Part shown: piece after piece, positions 1-12,756 of the stretch
Layout: every line of letters begins with the position of its first letter
How positions within the stretch are numbered: position 1 is the first letter of the stretch
Assembly: GCF_009914335.1 (NCBI RefSeq)
Contig: NZ_CP043925.1
Span: 1,240,001-1,304,000 of the forward strand
Reading direction: 5' to 3'
Length of the DNA stretch: 64,000 bases
Source: Proteus columbae
GTDB lineage: Bacteria > Pseudomonadota > Gammaproteobacteria > Enterobacterales > Enterobacteriaceae
Program-made: the position numbers and the translations under genes
The notes under the pieces: generated by a model
Seen by the model: the letters and a program-made list of their open reading frames with translations, nothing else
Database searches by the model: none
Told to the model about the DNA's origin: nothing

Positions 1-45
1 TTAACAATTACCCTTGGCTAAATTTATCTCTAGGGTAATTGTTAA
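1..45. repeat. Perfect 13-bp inverted repeat at window edge
   Basis: Bases 1-13 are the exact reverse complement of bases 33-45, with a 19-nt spacer. The repeat lies just downstream of the yeaK stop codon on the minus strand, so a transcript-end hairpin is possible. No T-run follows within the window on either strand, and the left edge is cut, so a rho-independent terminator cannot be asserted. Confidence 0.4.
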
Positions 46-65
46 ATATAAGTTGGCTGTTTTTA

Positions 66-563
66 TTATTCGTTTTCTTCATCACGAATAAAAGAGATTA
101 ATTCAGGTTGTGCAATGCGTTTGTAATCTTGCGTATTCAGAATAATAGAACGCTCTAATGTGCCTGCATTAAAAGCTAACTCATTAAAGCGTTCAAAAAG
201 CAAAGGGTCAGCGACAAGCTTCAATGCAGGGTGAAAACTAAAAGGGGGAATTGCACCAAATACGCATTGGGTAAGATCATCCACTTCTTTAGGGCTTGCC
301 AGCGATGCTCTTGTTCCACCAATTTGGTGAGCGAGTTTTGACAGATCAGCTTGTTTATCGGCGGGTAATATTGCAAGAACATGTTGTTTAACGCCGTTAC
401 CTTTTATATGGCAAACAAGTCCTTTTGCTCCCTGTCCTAATTGTGTTCCTCTGATTTTTGCAACTTCTTCAGAACGACCTGCGGTAGGGTGTTCCATAAC
501 ACGGTAAGTGGCGTGGTTTTTATCTAATAAAGCAGTAAGTTGCTCAAAAATAGTCAAAGACAT
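66..563 (-). CDS. yeaK: Mischarged aminoacyl-tRNA deacylase YeaK (YbaK/ProX family)
   Basis: A 165-residue single-domain protein of the YbaK/prolyl-tRNA-editing family, which hydrolyses wrongly charged aminoacyl-tRNA in trans in the cytoplasm. It matches E. coli YeaK nearly end to end; shared stretches include IRGT-LGQGAKGLVC, HVLAILPADKQADLS, IGGTRASLASP and CVFGAIPPFSFHP. I chose the ATG at 563 because an AGGAG sits seven bases upstream; a longer reading would use the TTG just before it. The gene stands alone and diverges from yiaY. Exact substrate specificity (Ser-tRNA species in E. coli) is known of the family and not visible here. Confidence 0.9.
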   Translation of the reverse strand: MSLTIFEQLTALLDKNHATYRVMEHPTAGRSEEVAKIRGTQLGQGAKGLVCHIKGNGVKQHVLAILPADKQADLSKLAHQIGGTRASLASPKEVDDLTQCVFGAIPPFSFHPALKLVADPLLFERFNELAFNAGTLERSIILNTQDYKRIAQPELISFIRDEENE

Positions 564-799
564 CAATGACTCCTGAATTTAATAAGTTATTTCTTTGATG
601 TCATTATACGACTTTAAAAAAAATATTCTGCTGTGATGTTCACGGCTGGTTTTGATTATTTTGATAAGCTTTTCAAATTATTTTGTTACAAATGATAATA
701 TGTTAATAGTATTATCCTATTGAATTAATAGGGTAATTGGGCTTCTTTATTTAATTACCTGTAATAAAATGATAAACAAATTGATATTTATTCATTATT

Positions 800-848
800 T
801 TGATGATGATCAATTTAAGAATAAAAAGAATAGAACATATTAAAACGT
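800..848 (+). promoter_or_regulatory. FNR box and class II promoter for yiaY
   Basis: Bases 800-813 read TTGATGATGATCAA, a perfect match to the FNR consensus TTGAT-N4-ATCAA, centred at 806.5. A -10-like CATATT at 836-841 would place the transcription start near 848, which puts the FNR site at -41.5, the classic position for class II activation. The remainder of the 311-bp gap between yeaK and yiaY is AT-rich with no other recognised element. The yiaY ribosome-binding site AAGGA lies just before the ATG at 878. The box is read directly; its regulatory role is inferred. Confidence 0.7.
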
Positions 849-877
849 AGATTTAATTACTAAAAAGGAAGTCAATA

Positions 878-2029
878 ATGGCAGTTTCAACATTCTATAT
901 CCCTTCTGTAAATAAAATTGGTGCTGGTTGCCTTGCTGATGCTGTAAGTTCAATGAAAGACTTCGGTTTTCATAAAGCGTTGATCGTCACTGATAGCATT
1001 TTAAATCAACTAGGTGTTGTTGATAAAGTAAGTAAATTACTGACAGAGGCTGGTATTTCTAGCGTTACTTATGATGGTACTGCACCGAACCCTACTGTTG
1101 AAAACGTAGAAGCGGGTTTAGCTCTGCTGAAAGAACATCAATGTGACTGTGTGATTTCTTTAGGTGGTGGTTCACCACATGATTGTGCTAAAGGTATCGC
1201 GTTAGTGGCTTCTAATGGTGGAAAAATTGCAGATTATGAAGGTGTTGACCGTTCAGCTAAACCGCAATTACCACTGATTTCAATTAATACCACAGCAGGA
1301 ACAGCATCAGAAATGACACGTTTTTGTATCATCACAGATACTGCGCGTCATATCAAAATGGCTATCGTTGATAAAAACGTGACACCAATCTTATCTGTAA
1401 ATGATTCAGAGTTAATGATTGGTATGCCAAAAGGTTTAACCGCTGCAACAGGTATGGATGCATTAACTCATGCTGTTGAAGCGTATGTTTCAATTGCTGC
1501 AAATCCAATCACTGATGCGTGTGCATTAAAAGCCGTTGCTATGATCAGCGAATCTTTACGTAAAGTTGTTGATAATGGTGGTGATGCAACAGCGCGTGAA
1601 AACATGGCTTACGCACAGTTCTTGGCAGGTATGGCATTTAATAACGCTTCTTTAGGTTATGTACATGCTATGGCTCACCAATTAGGTGGTTTCTATAACT
1701 TACCTCATGGTGTGTGTAATGCGGTTTTATTACCACATGTTCAAGCTTATAACATTCAAGCAGCAGCAGGTCGTTTAAAAGATATCGCACAAGCTATGGG
1801 TGTTGATGTTTCTGCAATGAGCGATGAGCAAGGCGCGAAAGCGTGTATCGAAGAAATTCGTAAAATGGCTAAAGATGTTGGTATTCCAGCAGGTCTGAAA
1901 GAATTAGGCGTGAAAGAAGAAGATTTCAAAACATTAGCTGAAAATGCGCTGAAAGACGCTTGTGCAATCACTAACCCAGTTCAGGGTTCTGAAAGTGATG
2001 TTATCGAGTTATTCCGCCAAGCAATGTAA
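878..2029 (+). CDS. yiaY: Iron-dependent alcohol dehydrogenase YiaY
   Basis: A 383-residue group III (iron-type) NAD-dependent alcohol dehydrogenase, the same length as E. coli YiaY and very similar throughout, also related to Zymomonas AdhB. The nucleotide-binding motif [11 protein letters not shown] is near residue 100. The metal-binding part carries [10 protein letters not shown] and [16 protein letters not shown] with its histidines. The enzyme reduces aldehydes or oxidises alcohols; E. coli YiaY has also been described as an L-threonine dehydrogenase. The substrate is not decided by sequence. The gene is monocistronic, preceded by an FNR box and closed by a terminator, which fits a fermentative role under anoxia. 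Confidence 0.93.
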   Translation: MAVSTFYIPSVNKIGAGCLADAVSSMKDFGFHKALIVTDSILNQLGVVDKVSKLLTEAGISSVTYDGTAPNPTVENVEAGLALLKEHQCDCVISLGGGSPHDCAKGIALVASNGGKIADYEGVDRSAKPQLPLISINTTAGTASEMTRFCIITDTARHIKMAIVDKNVTPILSVNDSELMIGMPKGLTAATGMDALTHAVEAYVSIAANPITDACALKAVAMISESLRKVVDNGGDATARENMAYAQFLAGMAFNNASLGYVHAMAHQLGGFYNLPHGVCNAVLLPHVQAYNIQAAAGRLKDIAQAMGVDVSAMSDEQGAKACIEEIRKMAKDVGIPAGLKELGVKEEDFKTLAENALKDACAITNPVQGSESDVIELFRQAM

Positions 2030-2084
2030 TGCTTAGAAAATAAAAAGCTAATTAAGCTATTACTTTTAATTTTTCTTAAAAATG

Positions 2085-2116
2085 AAGCCGATACTTTATT
2101 TTGTATCGGCTTTTTT
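2085..2116 (+). terminator. Rho-independent terminator of yiaY
   Basis: AAGCCGATAC (2085-2094) pairs perfectly with GTATCGGCTT (2103-2112) around an 8-nt loop, followed by T residues to 2116. It lies between the convergent yiaY and hisI genes and may also slow transcripts leaving the his operon. Confidence 0.9.
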
Positions 2117-2139
2117 CATCTTTATTAAGGTGATATTAA

Positions 2140-2756
2140 TTACTCTGCTTTTTTATGGCGTTCTTGTAGGCAACCGATAACATCAGTGAGTGATAATGAT
2201 TGGTCTTGCAGTAATACCATTAAGTGATAGAGCAAGTCTGAGGCTTCATTTTTTAGCTCTTCTCTGTCATTAACAGTTGCGGCCAGCGCTGTTTCTACAC
2301 CTTCTTCGCCCACTTTTTGCGCTATTCGTTTTGTACCACTGGCATAAAGGCGGGCAGTATAAGAGCTATCTGGTGAGGCATTTTTACGTTCACGTAATAA
2401 ATTTTCAAGCTCGTAGAGGAATCCCCACTGGCTTTGTGCAGGCGCAAAGCAACTCTCAGTACCATTATGGCAAGTTGGACCAATCGGATTGGCTAAAATA
2501 AGTAAAGTATCGTTATCACAGTCAGGATAAATATTGACTAATTTGAGAAAGTTGCCTGAGGTTTCACCTTTTGCCCATAAACGCTGTTTAGTGCGTGAAT
2601 AGAAGGTAACATTTCCACTTTCTAGAGTGACATTTAATGCTTCTTTGTTCATGTAACCTAGCATTAATACATCACCTGAAATGGCATTTTGGATAACCAC
2701 AGGCATGAGATTATCGACTTTTTTCCAATCTAGTTGCGCTACTGTTTCACTATTCA

Positions 2757-2757
<1 letters not shown>
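2140..2757 (-). CDS. hisI: Bifunctional phosphoribosyl-AMP cyclohydrolase / phosphoribosyl-ATP pyrophosphatase
   Basis: A 205-residue HisIE fusion catalysing steps 2 and 3 of histidine synthesis. The N-terminal HisI half (about residues 1-110) has WAKGETSGN and the metal ligands in CDNDTLL and CHNGTESCF. The C-terminal HisE half (about 115-205) has the helical MazG-like fold with [11 protein letters not shown]. It is the last gene of the operon; its ATG overlaps the hisF stop by one base (TAATG), indicating translational coupling. The fused arrangement is normal for enterobacteria. Confidence 0.97.
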
Positions 2758-4255
<1,498 letters not shown>

Positions 4256-4846
4256 TTACATCTCCAAAAAATTCTTGATAAGTTGAGCGCCCGCTTTACC
4301 TGAACGTTCTGGGTGAAATTGCACTCCATAAAAATTATCTTTTTGAATTGCGCTACTAAAGCGAGAGCCGTATTCAGTTTCAGCAATCGTCGATTCATTG
4401 AGCGCTAGAGCGTAGCTATGAACAAAATAGAACCAAGCATTGTCATCAAGTGAACGAAAAAGAGGATGTCCTGGTTTTGCTAATACTTGATTCCAACCCA
4501 TATGAGGCAATGGTAAACCCGCTGTATCAAGCTTATCTATGGTGCCATCAACTAAACCTAATAAAGGAATATCTTTACCTTCCTCGCTTAGTGAAGCCAA
4601 TATTTGCATACCTAAACAAATACCTAAAACTGGTTGTGTTAAGGCTTTAATTAAAGGAATTAGCTCACGAGCTTTGAGCTGTTCCATTGCTGCTCTCGCT
4701 GTTCCTACTCCGGGTAAAAAGAGTTTATCTGCGGATAACACCACGTTTTTTTCATAGGACACAATTGGATCATAACCGAGTCGCTTAACAGCGTAAGCGA
4801 CAGAGGCTAAATTGGCACAACCCGTATCAAGAATAACCACTTTCAT
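4256..4846 (-). CDS. hisH: Imidazole glycerol phosphate synthase, glutaminase subunit
   Basis: A 196-residue class I (triad) glutamine amidotransferase that feeds ammonia to HisF. The nucleophilic cysteine is in LGICLGMQ and the catalytic His/Glu are in VQFHPERSG. The oxyanion region [12 protein letters not shown] is also present. I chose the ATG at 4846, as the reading one codon longer begins with GTG. This start overlaps the hisB TGA stop by one base (TGATG), typical of translational coupling in this operon. Confidence 0.97.
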   Translation of the reverse strand: MKVVILDTGCANLASVAYAVKRLGYDPIVSYEKNVVLSADKLFLPGVGTARAAMEQLKARELIPLIKALTQPVLGICLGMQILASLSEEGKDIPLLGLVDGTIDKLDTAGLPLPHMGWNQVLAKPGHPLFRSLDDNAWFYFVHSYALALNESTIAETEYGSRFSSAIQKDNFYGVQFHPERSGKAGAQLIKNFLEM

Positions 4847-5913
4847 CACAGAACACCTTTTGAGCTTGGTAACGTATTTCCTTCAACACGAATGGCTTGG
4901 CGCAATGTACGACCAAAGACTTTAAATAAGCTTTCAGCTTTGTGGTGATCGTTTTTACCTTTCGATTTCAGGTGCAACGTGCAACCCATGGTGTAGGAGA
5001 GGGAACGGAAAAAGTGTTCAATCATCTCTGTACTTAAATCACCGACGCGTTGATATTTAAATTCGGCTTTGTACTCAAGGTGTGGACGACCAGAAATATC
5101 TAACGCACAACTTGCAAGGCACTCATCCATTGGTAATGTAAAACCAAAGCGAGCAATACCTCGTTTATCACCTAATGCTTCACGTAATGCTTCACCCAAA
5201 GCAAGACCGGTATCTTCCACAGTGTGGTGATCATCAATAACTAAATCACCTTTTACATTGATATTCATGCGAAAACCGCCGTGTGTGGCAATTTGATCAA
5301 GCATGTGATCAAAGAAACCAACACCAGTGCTGATCTGACTATCACCTTCGCGATCTAGCCAGATATCAATGGCGATTTGTGTCTCTTTTGTTTTTCGCTC
5401 AACGTGAGCGTAGCGATCTTTTTTCGTCAGTTGTTCTGTAATGACCGCCCAATTGAGTTTATCGGCATTATAAAGCATGCCTTTGATACCCATATTTTCA
5501 GCTAGCTGAATATCAGTTTGTCTATCGCCAATAACATAACTTTTATCTTTATCTAGTGCGCCATCAACTAAATATTGGGTGACAAGCCCTGTTTCTGGTT
5601 TGCGACAAGGGCAGTTGTCTTCAGGTTTATGAGGGCAAATTAAAACATCATCAAATGTGATCCCTTGTGATGAAAAAATCTGCATCATTAAATTATGAGG
5701 AGGATCGAAATCTGCTTGAGGAAAACTTTCTGTGCCTAATCCATCCTGATTTGTGATCATAATGAGTTTATAACCTGCTTTTTGTAGCGCAGTCAGTGCG
5801 GGGATCACGCCGTTTTCAAAGGCAAGTTTATCGAGTCTATCAACTTGGTAATCTGTGGGCGGTTCCGTGATTAAAGTACCATCACGGTCGATAAAAAGAA
5901 TTTTTTGGCTCAT
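4846..5913 (-). CDS. hisB: Bifunctional histidinol-phosphatase / imidazoleglycerol-phosphate dehydratase
   Basis: A 355-residue fusion found in enterobacteria. The N-terminal HAD phosphatase (about 1-165) has the DxDGT nucleophile motif at residues 9-13 and a zinc loop [14 protein letters not shown]. The C-terminal IGPD domain (about 168-355) has the duplicated manganese-binding motifs HHTVED and HHKAES. It performs steps 6 and 8 of histidine synthesis. It overlaps hisH by one base and is separated from hisC by 49 bases, the widest gap inside the operon. Confidence 0.98.
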   Translation of the reverse strand: MSQKILFIDRDGTLITEPPTDYQVDRLDKLAFENGVIPALTALQKAGYKLIMITNQDGLGTESFPQADFDPPHNLMMQIFSSQGITFDDVLICPHKPEDNCPCRKPETGLVTQYLVDGALDKDKSYVIGDRQTDIQLAENMGIKGMLYNADKLNWAVITEQLTKKDRYAHVERKTKETQIAIDIWLDREGDSQISTGVGFFDHMLDQIATHGGFRMNINVKGDLVIDDHHTVEDTGLALGEALREALGDKRGIARFGFTLPMDECLASCALDISGRPHLEYKAEFKYQRVGDLSTEMIEHFFRSLSYTMGCTLHLKSKGKNDHHKAESLFKVFGRTLRQAIRVEGNTLPSSKGVL

Positions 5914-5962
5914 GGTTGAGATCCCTCAGTTGCGATTTTTTGTTGTTATCGTTTTTAATGTT

Positions 5963-8360
<2,398 letters not shown>

Positions 8361-8369
8361 CATTTCACC

Positions 8370-9269
8370 TTATTCCATCATTTTTTCAATTGGTAAAACA
8401 AGAATTGAACTTGCACCTAATGCTTTAAGTTTTTCCATTGTTTCCCAGAATAGGGTTTCGCTACTTACCATGTGCATTGCAACGCGATTTTGGTCACCCG
8501 CCAAAGGTAAAATAGTCGGTCTTTCAGCTCCCGGAAGTAATGCAATGACATCTTCAAGACAATCACTTGGTGCGTGTAACATAATGTATTTTGATTCTCG
8601 AGCTTGAATAACGCCTTGAATACGCGTTAATAAGCGGTCGATAAGTGCTTGTTTATCGGTTTCCATGTCACCATCGCGTTGGATCAAACAGGCTTTTGAG
8701 CGATAAATCACTTCAACTTCTTTTAAACCGTTGGCTTCTAATGTTGCACCAGTAGAAACTAAGTCGCAGATAGAGTCAGCAAGACCTGCACGAGGGGCAA
8801 CTTCAACAGAGCCATTTAATAAACAGGATTTAAACTTGATGCCTTTTTGGTCTAAATAGCGTTTGAGCAGATTTGGATAGGAGGTTGCTATACGAGTATT
8901 ATTTAAGCATTCCACACCCTGATAATCGAAATCAACAGGGGTTGCGAGAGATAAGCGACAGCCACCGAAATCAAGACGACGTAGTGTCAGATAATTTGGG
9001 TTTTCACCTTGTGAACGACGCTTTAATAGCTCTTCTTCTAAAACGTTTTCACCAATGATCCCTAAATCAACAACGCCATCCATTACCAATCCTGGAATAT
9101 CGTCATCTCTAACACGCAAAATATCGATTGGCATATTTTCAGCGTAAGCAATCAGGCGCTGTTGATTTAAGTTAATTTTGATGCCACAACGTGCTAAAAG
9201 AGCACGAGAATCATCGCTTAAACGTCCTGATTTTTGCATTGCGATCCTTAATCTTGCTTTATCTAACAT
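8370..9269 (-). CDS. hisG: ATP phosphoribosyltransferase (long form)
   Basis: The first enzyme of histidine synthesis, condensing ATP with PRPP, and the point of feedback inhibition by histidine. At 299 residues it is the long HisG type with a C-terminal ACT-like regulatory domain, equal in length to E. coli HisG and very similar along its length. The PRPP-binding region includes [20 protein letters not shown], and the C-terminus ends [10 protein letters not shown]. It is the first structural gene after the hisL leader and attenuator. An AGGG precedes the ATG. Confidence 0.98.
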   Translation of the reverse strand: MLDKARLRIAMQKSGRLSDDSRALLARCGIKINLNQQRLIAYAENMPIDILRVRDDDIPGLVMDGVVDLGIIGENVLEEELLKRRSQGENPNYLTLRRLDFGGCRLSLATPVDFDYQGVECLNNTRIATSYPNLLKRYLDQKGIKFKSCLLNGSVEVAPRAGLADSICDLVSTGATLEANGLKEVEVIYRSKACLIQRDGDMETDKQALIDRLLTRIQGVIQARESKYIMLHAPSDCLEDVIALLPGAERPTILPLAGDQNRVAMHMVSSETLFWETMEKLKALGASSILVLPIEKMME

Positions 9270-9316
9270 AATATTACCCTATCATTGTCCATATTTTTGT
9301 TATGAAAATTAGCTAT

Positions 9317-9350
9317 AAAAAAACCCCGGAAGTTGCCTTCCGGGGTTTTT
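9317..9350 (-). terminator. his operon attenuator (leader terminator)
   Basis: On the minus strand, CCCCGGAAG (9345-9337) pairs perfectly with CTTCCGGGG (9332-9324) across a GCAA loop and is followed by seven T. It lies between hisL and hisG. A competing upstream hairpin is visible at about 9379-9402 (GGAAG/CTTCC plus CGTTT/AAACG), as expected for an attenuation switch. Confidence 0.93.
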
Positions 9351-9419
9351 ATTGTTTGTCTGCATTCAGACCACCGGAAGCGTTTCTTAAACGTCTTCCA
9401 GCACTCATCGCCTGAAAGA

Positions 9420-9467
9420 CTAGTCAGGGTGATGGTGATGATGGTGGTTTAGTTGAATGCTATACAT
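9420..9467 (-). CDS. hisL: his operon leader peptide
   Basis: This minus-strand reading frame encodes MYSIQLNHHHHHHPD, 15 residues with six consecutive histidines ending in HPD as in E. coli HisL. Ribosome stalling at the His codons when charged tRNA-His is scarce favours the antiterminator hairpin and expression of hisGDCBHAFI. AGGAAA precedes the ATG. A -10-like TATTAA (minus strand, 9507-9502) is the best guess for the promoter, but no convincing -35 was seen. The rest of the gap up to yeeZ (9510-9800) is AT-rich with nothing else recognised. Confidence 0.93.
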   Translation of the reverse strand: MYSIQLNHHHHHHPD

Positions 9468-9801
9468 AATTATTTTCCTAGCTAATAACACTATTTGTTA
9501 TTTAATAATGCCCGTTACTGTTAATCTGTATTTAGTAACCTGCATTTAGAATTTGTCTGCCTTTCAACCTACATGATTTACAAAGCAGAAAGCAACCTAT
9601 TTTTTAATAATAATTTAATTATTTTATAACCTTTTGTTTTTAATGTAATTTTAATATTTCTCTTATTTACTTAATGGAACAAGTAGGCGAGTATATAGGG
9701 AGATGCTAAACGTTCACGAAATATAAGTAGTATTTATAAGTAATGGCGAAACTAAAATTTTATAGCATACTTTGACTAAGCCATTTAAGTAGGGGAGCAA
9801 A

Positions 9802-10623
9802 ATGAAACGAATAACCATCGTAGGATTAGGTTGGTTAGGTTTACCACTTGCCGTTGCGTTGCGTGATGCAGGCTATCAAGTTAAAGGGACTAAAACCACT
9901 GAAGATGGTGTAGAAGCAGCAAGAATGAGTGGCATTGACTGCTGTTTAGTGAATTTAACACCCGCAATTGAATGTGATAGAGATGATTTTGATTACTTAA
10001 TGGAAACTGACGTTCTCATTATCACGTTACCACCAAGTGCTGCTGGTGGAGGTTATGATTATGTTGAAGCCATTCAGACGCTGGTGGATAGCGCAATGTC
10101 TCGCCATGTTACGAGAGTCATTTACATTAGCTCTACTTCTGTATATGGCAATCAAACAGGTAATATCACGGAAGAAATGGATATTCGACCAGAAACACAA
10201 TCAGCAAAAATGTTAGCAGAAGTTGAGAACTGGCTACATCGTTTACCGTTGACTACAGTTGATATTCTTCGATTAGCAGGATTAGTCGGGCCGGGTCGTC
10301 ATGCAGGACGTTTTTTATCAGGTAAAAAACAGGTAAAAGGCGCTCATCAATGCGTTAACTTAGTCCACTTAGACGATGTGATTTTTGCAGTTGAACAACT
10401 TCTTGCGCAGAATGAAGGTGGCCATTTATATAATTTATGTGCTCCAATTCACCCTAAAAAGAAAGAATTTTATTCAAGAGTGTCGAATCAACTCGATCTT
10501 ATTCCGCCAGAATTTGTTGAAGAAGAGAAGCCTTTAATACGAGAAATTGATGGTCAGGAGATCTGTCGAGATCTTGGATTTCATTACCATTATCCAGATC
10601 CCGACAAAATGCCAATGAATTAA
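9802..10623 (+). CDS. yeeZ: NAD(P)-binding SDR-family protein YeeZ
   Basis: A 273-residue Rossmann-fold protein of the extended SDR (epimerase-like) group, co-linear with E. coli YeeZ, which also sits beside the his operon. The N-terminal nucleotide-binding motif is GLGWLGLPLA (residues 8-17). Later marks are SSTSVYG, LRLAGLVGPGRHAGRF and VNLVHLDDVI. The enzymatic substrate is not known for this family. AGGGGAG gives a strong ribosome-binding site before the ATG. Its stop codon almost abuts the end of the convergent glutathione transferase gene. Confidence 0.92.
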   Translation: MKRITIVGLGWLGLPLAVALRDAGYQVKGTKTTEDGVEAARMSGIDCCLVNLTPAIECDRDDFDYLMETDVLIITLPPSAAGGGYDYVEAIQTLVDSAMSRHVTRVIYISSTSVYGNQTGNITEEMDIRPETQSAKMLAEVENWLHRLPLTTVDILRLAGLVGPGRHAGRFLSGKKQVKGAHQCVNLVHLDDVIFAVEQLLAQNEGGHLYNLCAPIHPKKKEFYSRVSNQLDLIPPEFVEEEKPLIREIDGQEICRDLGFHYHYPDPDKMPMN

Positions 10624-10624
10624 C

Positions 10625-11245
10625 TTAATTTACAGGCAATAACACGATATCACGGAAAATAGGTCTTTCACTTAATTGTGCAAACCAACGCTCAATGTGA
10701 GGGAAGTTAGGTCTATCTTTGCAAACTTCAAGCCACGGGTAGACCAATGGTGCGATCGCCATATCGGCAAGAGAGAATGCATCTCCTGCGAAATAAGTTG
10801 TTTTTGCAAGTTGGTCGTCAGCAATTTTGATTAATTTATTAAGCTTCTCTTTCAACGCGTTAACAATCTCAGGATTTTGCTGCTCTTTAGGCGTGCGAAC
10901 AATCATGATCATCATTTGTTGAATGGGAGAAAATAGGCTGCCATTTGACCAATCCATCCATTTTTCTACATTTGCTCGTTGTTTCGGATCAATGGGATAG
11001 AGGGTATTATTGTCATATTTTGTACATAAATAACGAATAATGGTATTAGACTCCCATAAAGCAAAGTCATCATCTTGTAAGGTTGGAATAGAAGCGTTGG
11101 GATTCATCGCTAAATAATTTGCTTCATTGAGTCCACCAAAAGGGCCACCAACGTCGATTTGTTCATAAGGAACATTTAATTCTTTTAAGCACCAAAGAAC
11201 TTTTTTAACGTTAGATGAGTTTTTTCTACCCCAGACTTTTAACAT
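10625..11245 (-). CDS. Glutathione S-transferase, GstB-like
   Basis: A 206-residue cytosolic glutathione transferase. The N-terminal thioredoxin fold (about 1-80) includes NPNASIPTL with the cis-proline and the glutathione-contacting ESNTIIRYL. The helical C-terminal domain (about 88-206) carries the N-capping motif around FSLADMAIAPLVY. WGRKNSSNVKKVLW at the start resembles E. coli GstB (YliJ), but identity is moderate and I leave the symbol empty. AGGAGA precedes the ATG. The gene is convergent with yeeZ and transcribed alone. Confidence 0.88.
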   Translation of the reverse strand: MLKVWGRKNSSNVKKVLWCLKELNVPYEQIDVGGPFGGLNEANYLAMNPNASIPTLQDDDFALWESNTIIRYLCTKYDNNTLYPIDPKQRANVEKWMDWSNGSLFSPIQQMMIMIVRTPKEQQNPEIVNALKEKLNKLIKIADDQLAKTTYFAGDAFSLADMAIAPLVYPWLEVCKDRPNFPHIERWFAQLSERPIFRDIVLLPVN

Positions 11246-11402
11246 AAAGGTCTCCTAAACCACGATAAGTAATAAAATTTCCCTCTATAGGGCGCTAAAT
11301 ATGAATATAAGATAAATCTCTATATATCAATGTTGGCGTCTTATTCCAGAAAGCCATATAGTAGGAAAGCTTTAACAAATTGATATAAAAGGGTGATCGG
11401 TA

Positions 11403-12605
11403 ATGAAAAAAAATATTCCATCTGTTCTGGGTAAGGTTACCGCGGGAATGGGTTTACTGCTAATTATTTCTAGTCCTTCATTTGCAGTAAATAATCCGGT
11501 ACCTCCTCAAATAGAGGCAAAATCTTATGTATTAATGGATTACAACAGCGGAAAAATTCTGGCATCAGAGAAACCTGATGAGCGTTTAGATCCCGCCAGC
11601 CTGACAAAAATTATGAGTAGCTACGTTGTTGGGCAAGCTATCAAAGAAGGTCGTATGTCTCCTGACGATATGGTTATTGTTGGACGTAATGCGTGGGCAA
11701 CGGGAAATCCGGTATTGAAGGGATCATCATTGATGTTCTTGAAACCGGGTGATCAGGTCAAAGTGATTGATTTAAACCGCGGTATGGTTATTCAATCTGG
11801 TAATGATGCCAGTATTGCATTAGCAGAACATGTTGCGGGTAGTCAGGAAACCTTTGTTGATTTAATGAATTCTTATGCTAAGAATCTCGGTTTAAAAAAT
11901 ACACACTTTAAAACCGTTCATGGGTTAGATTCTGATGGACAATATACAACCGCACAAGATATGGCATTACTGACAGCAGCCATGATCCGCGATGTTCCTT
12001 CTGAGTATGAAATTCATAAAGAAAAAGAATTTACATTCAACAATATTCGTCAGCCAAACCGTAACCGTTTATTGTGGAATAAAAATATGAATGTCGATGG
12101 TGTGAAAACAGGTCACACTAATGGAGCAGGGTACAATCTTGTTTCTTCGGCAACTGAAGGTGATATGCGCTTGATTGCTGTTGTTTTAGGAACACCATCA
12201 GATAAAGTGCGTTTTGCTGAAAGTGAAAAATTATTAGGCTGGGGTTTTCGCTTTTTTGAAACGGTAACACCTGTAAAAGCAGATACACCACTGACAACTC
12301 AAAAAGTGTGGTATGGCGATAAAGGTGAAGTAGTATTAGGGGTTGCTAACGATGCTTCAATTACCATTCCTAAAGGTGAATTGAAAAATCTGAAAGCCTC
12401 TTTTACTTTAACTAATCCTGTATTAGAAGCGCCGTTAACGCAAAATCAGGTTGTAGGTACAGTTAACTTTTTATTAAATGATGAAGTGATTGAACAACGC
12501 CCATTAGTTGTAAAAGAAGCGGTTGAGGAAGGCGGTTTCTTTAGTCGTATTTGGGATTTTGTTGTTAAAACAGTATCTGGTTGGTTTAATGCTATTTTTG
12601 GTTAA
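11403..12605 (+). CDS. dacC: D-alanyl-D-alanine carboxypeptidase (PBP5/6 type)
   Basis: A 400-residue low-molecular-weight penicillin-binding protein that trims the terminal D-Ala from peptidoglycan pentapeptides on the outer face of the inner membrane. A signal peptide covers about 1-28. Catalytic motifs are SLTK (Ser66-Lys69), SGN (132-134) and KTG (235-237). A C-terminal beta domain is followed by an amphipathic anchor helix ending [10 protein letters not shown]. The loop QPNRNRLLW and the VEEGGFF...WDFV tail are closer to DacC (PBP6) than DacA (PBP5), while KTGHT is DacA-like, so the paralogue call is probable only. Confidence 0.85.
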   Translation: MKKNIPSVLGKVTAGMGLLLIISSPSFAVNNPVPPQIEAKSYVLMDYNSGKILASEKPDERLDPASLTKIMSSYVVGQAIKEGRMSPDDMVIVGRNAWATGNPVLKGSSLMFLKPGDQVKVIDLNRGMVIQSGNDASIALAEHVAGSQETFVDLMNSYAKNLGLKNTHFKTVHGLDSDGQYTTAQDMALLTAAMIRDVPSEYEIHKEKEFTFNNIRQPNRNRLLWNKNMNVDGVKTGHTNGAGYNLVSSATEGDMRLIAVVLGTPSDKVRFAESEKLLGWGFRFFETVTPVKADTPLTTQKVWYGDKGEVVLGVANDASITIPKGELKNLKASFTLTNPVLEAPLTQNQVVGTVNFLLNDEVIEQRPLVVKEAVEEGGFFSRIWDFVVKTVSGWFNAIFG

Positions 12606-12684
12606 TTCACCAATAATGGATCTATCAAAGCGTTACTGAGTTTTTCACCCAAAAAGAAAGACTAGCTGTTATTTTTGTATAAAT

Positions 12685-12718
12685 AATCCGTAATTGTTTA
12701 ACGATTACGGATTTTTTT
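12685..12718 (+). terminator. Terminator between dacC and fhs
   Basis: AATCCGTAAT (12685-12694) and ATTACGGATT (12704-12713) form a perfect 10-bp stem with a 9-nt loop followed by seven T on the plus strand. It ends dacC transcription and may act on the convergent fhs transcript too. Confidence 0.88.
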
Positions 12719-12756
12719 ATACTCAATAAAATAAAGGGATATTTCTATTTTATCAC

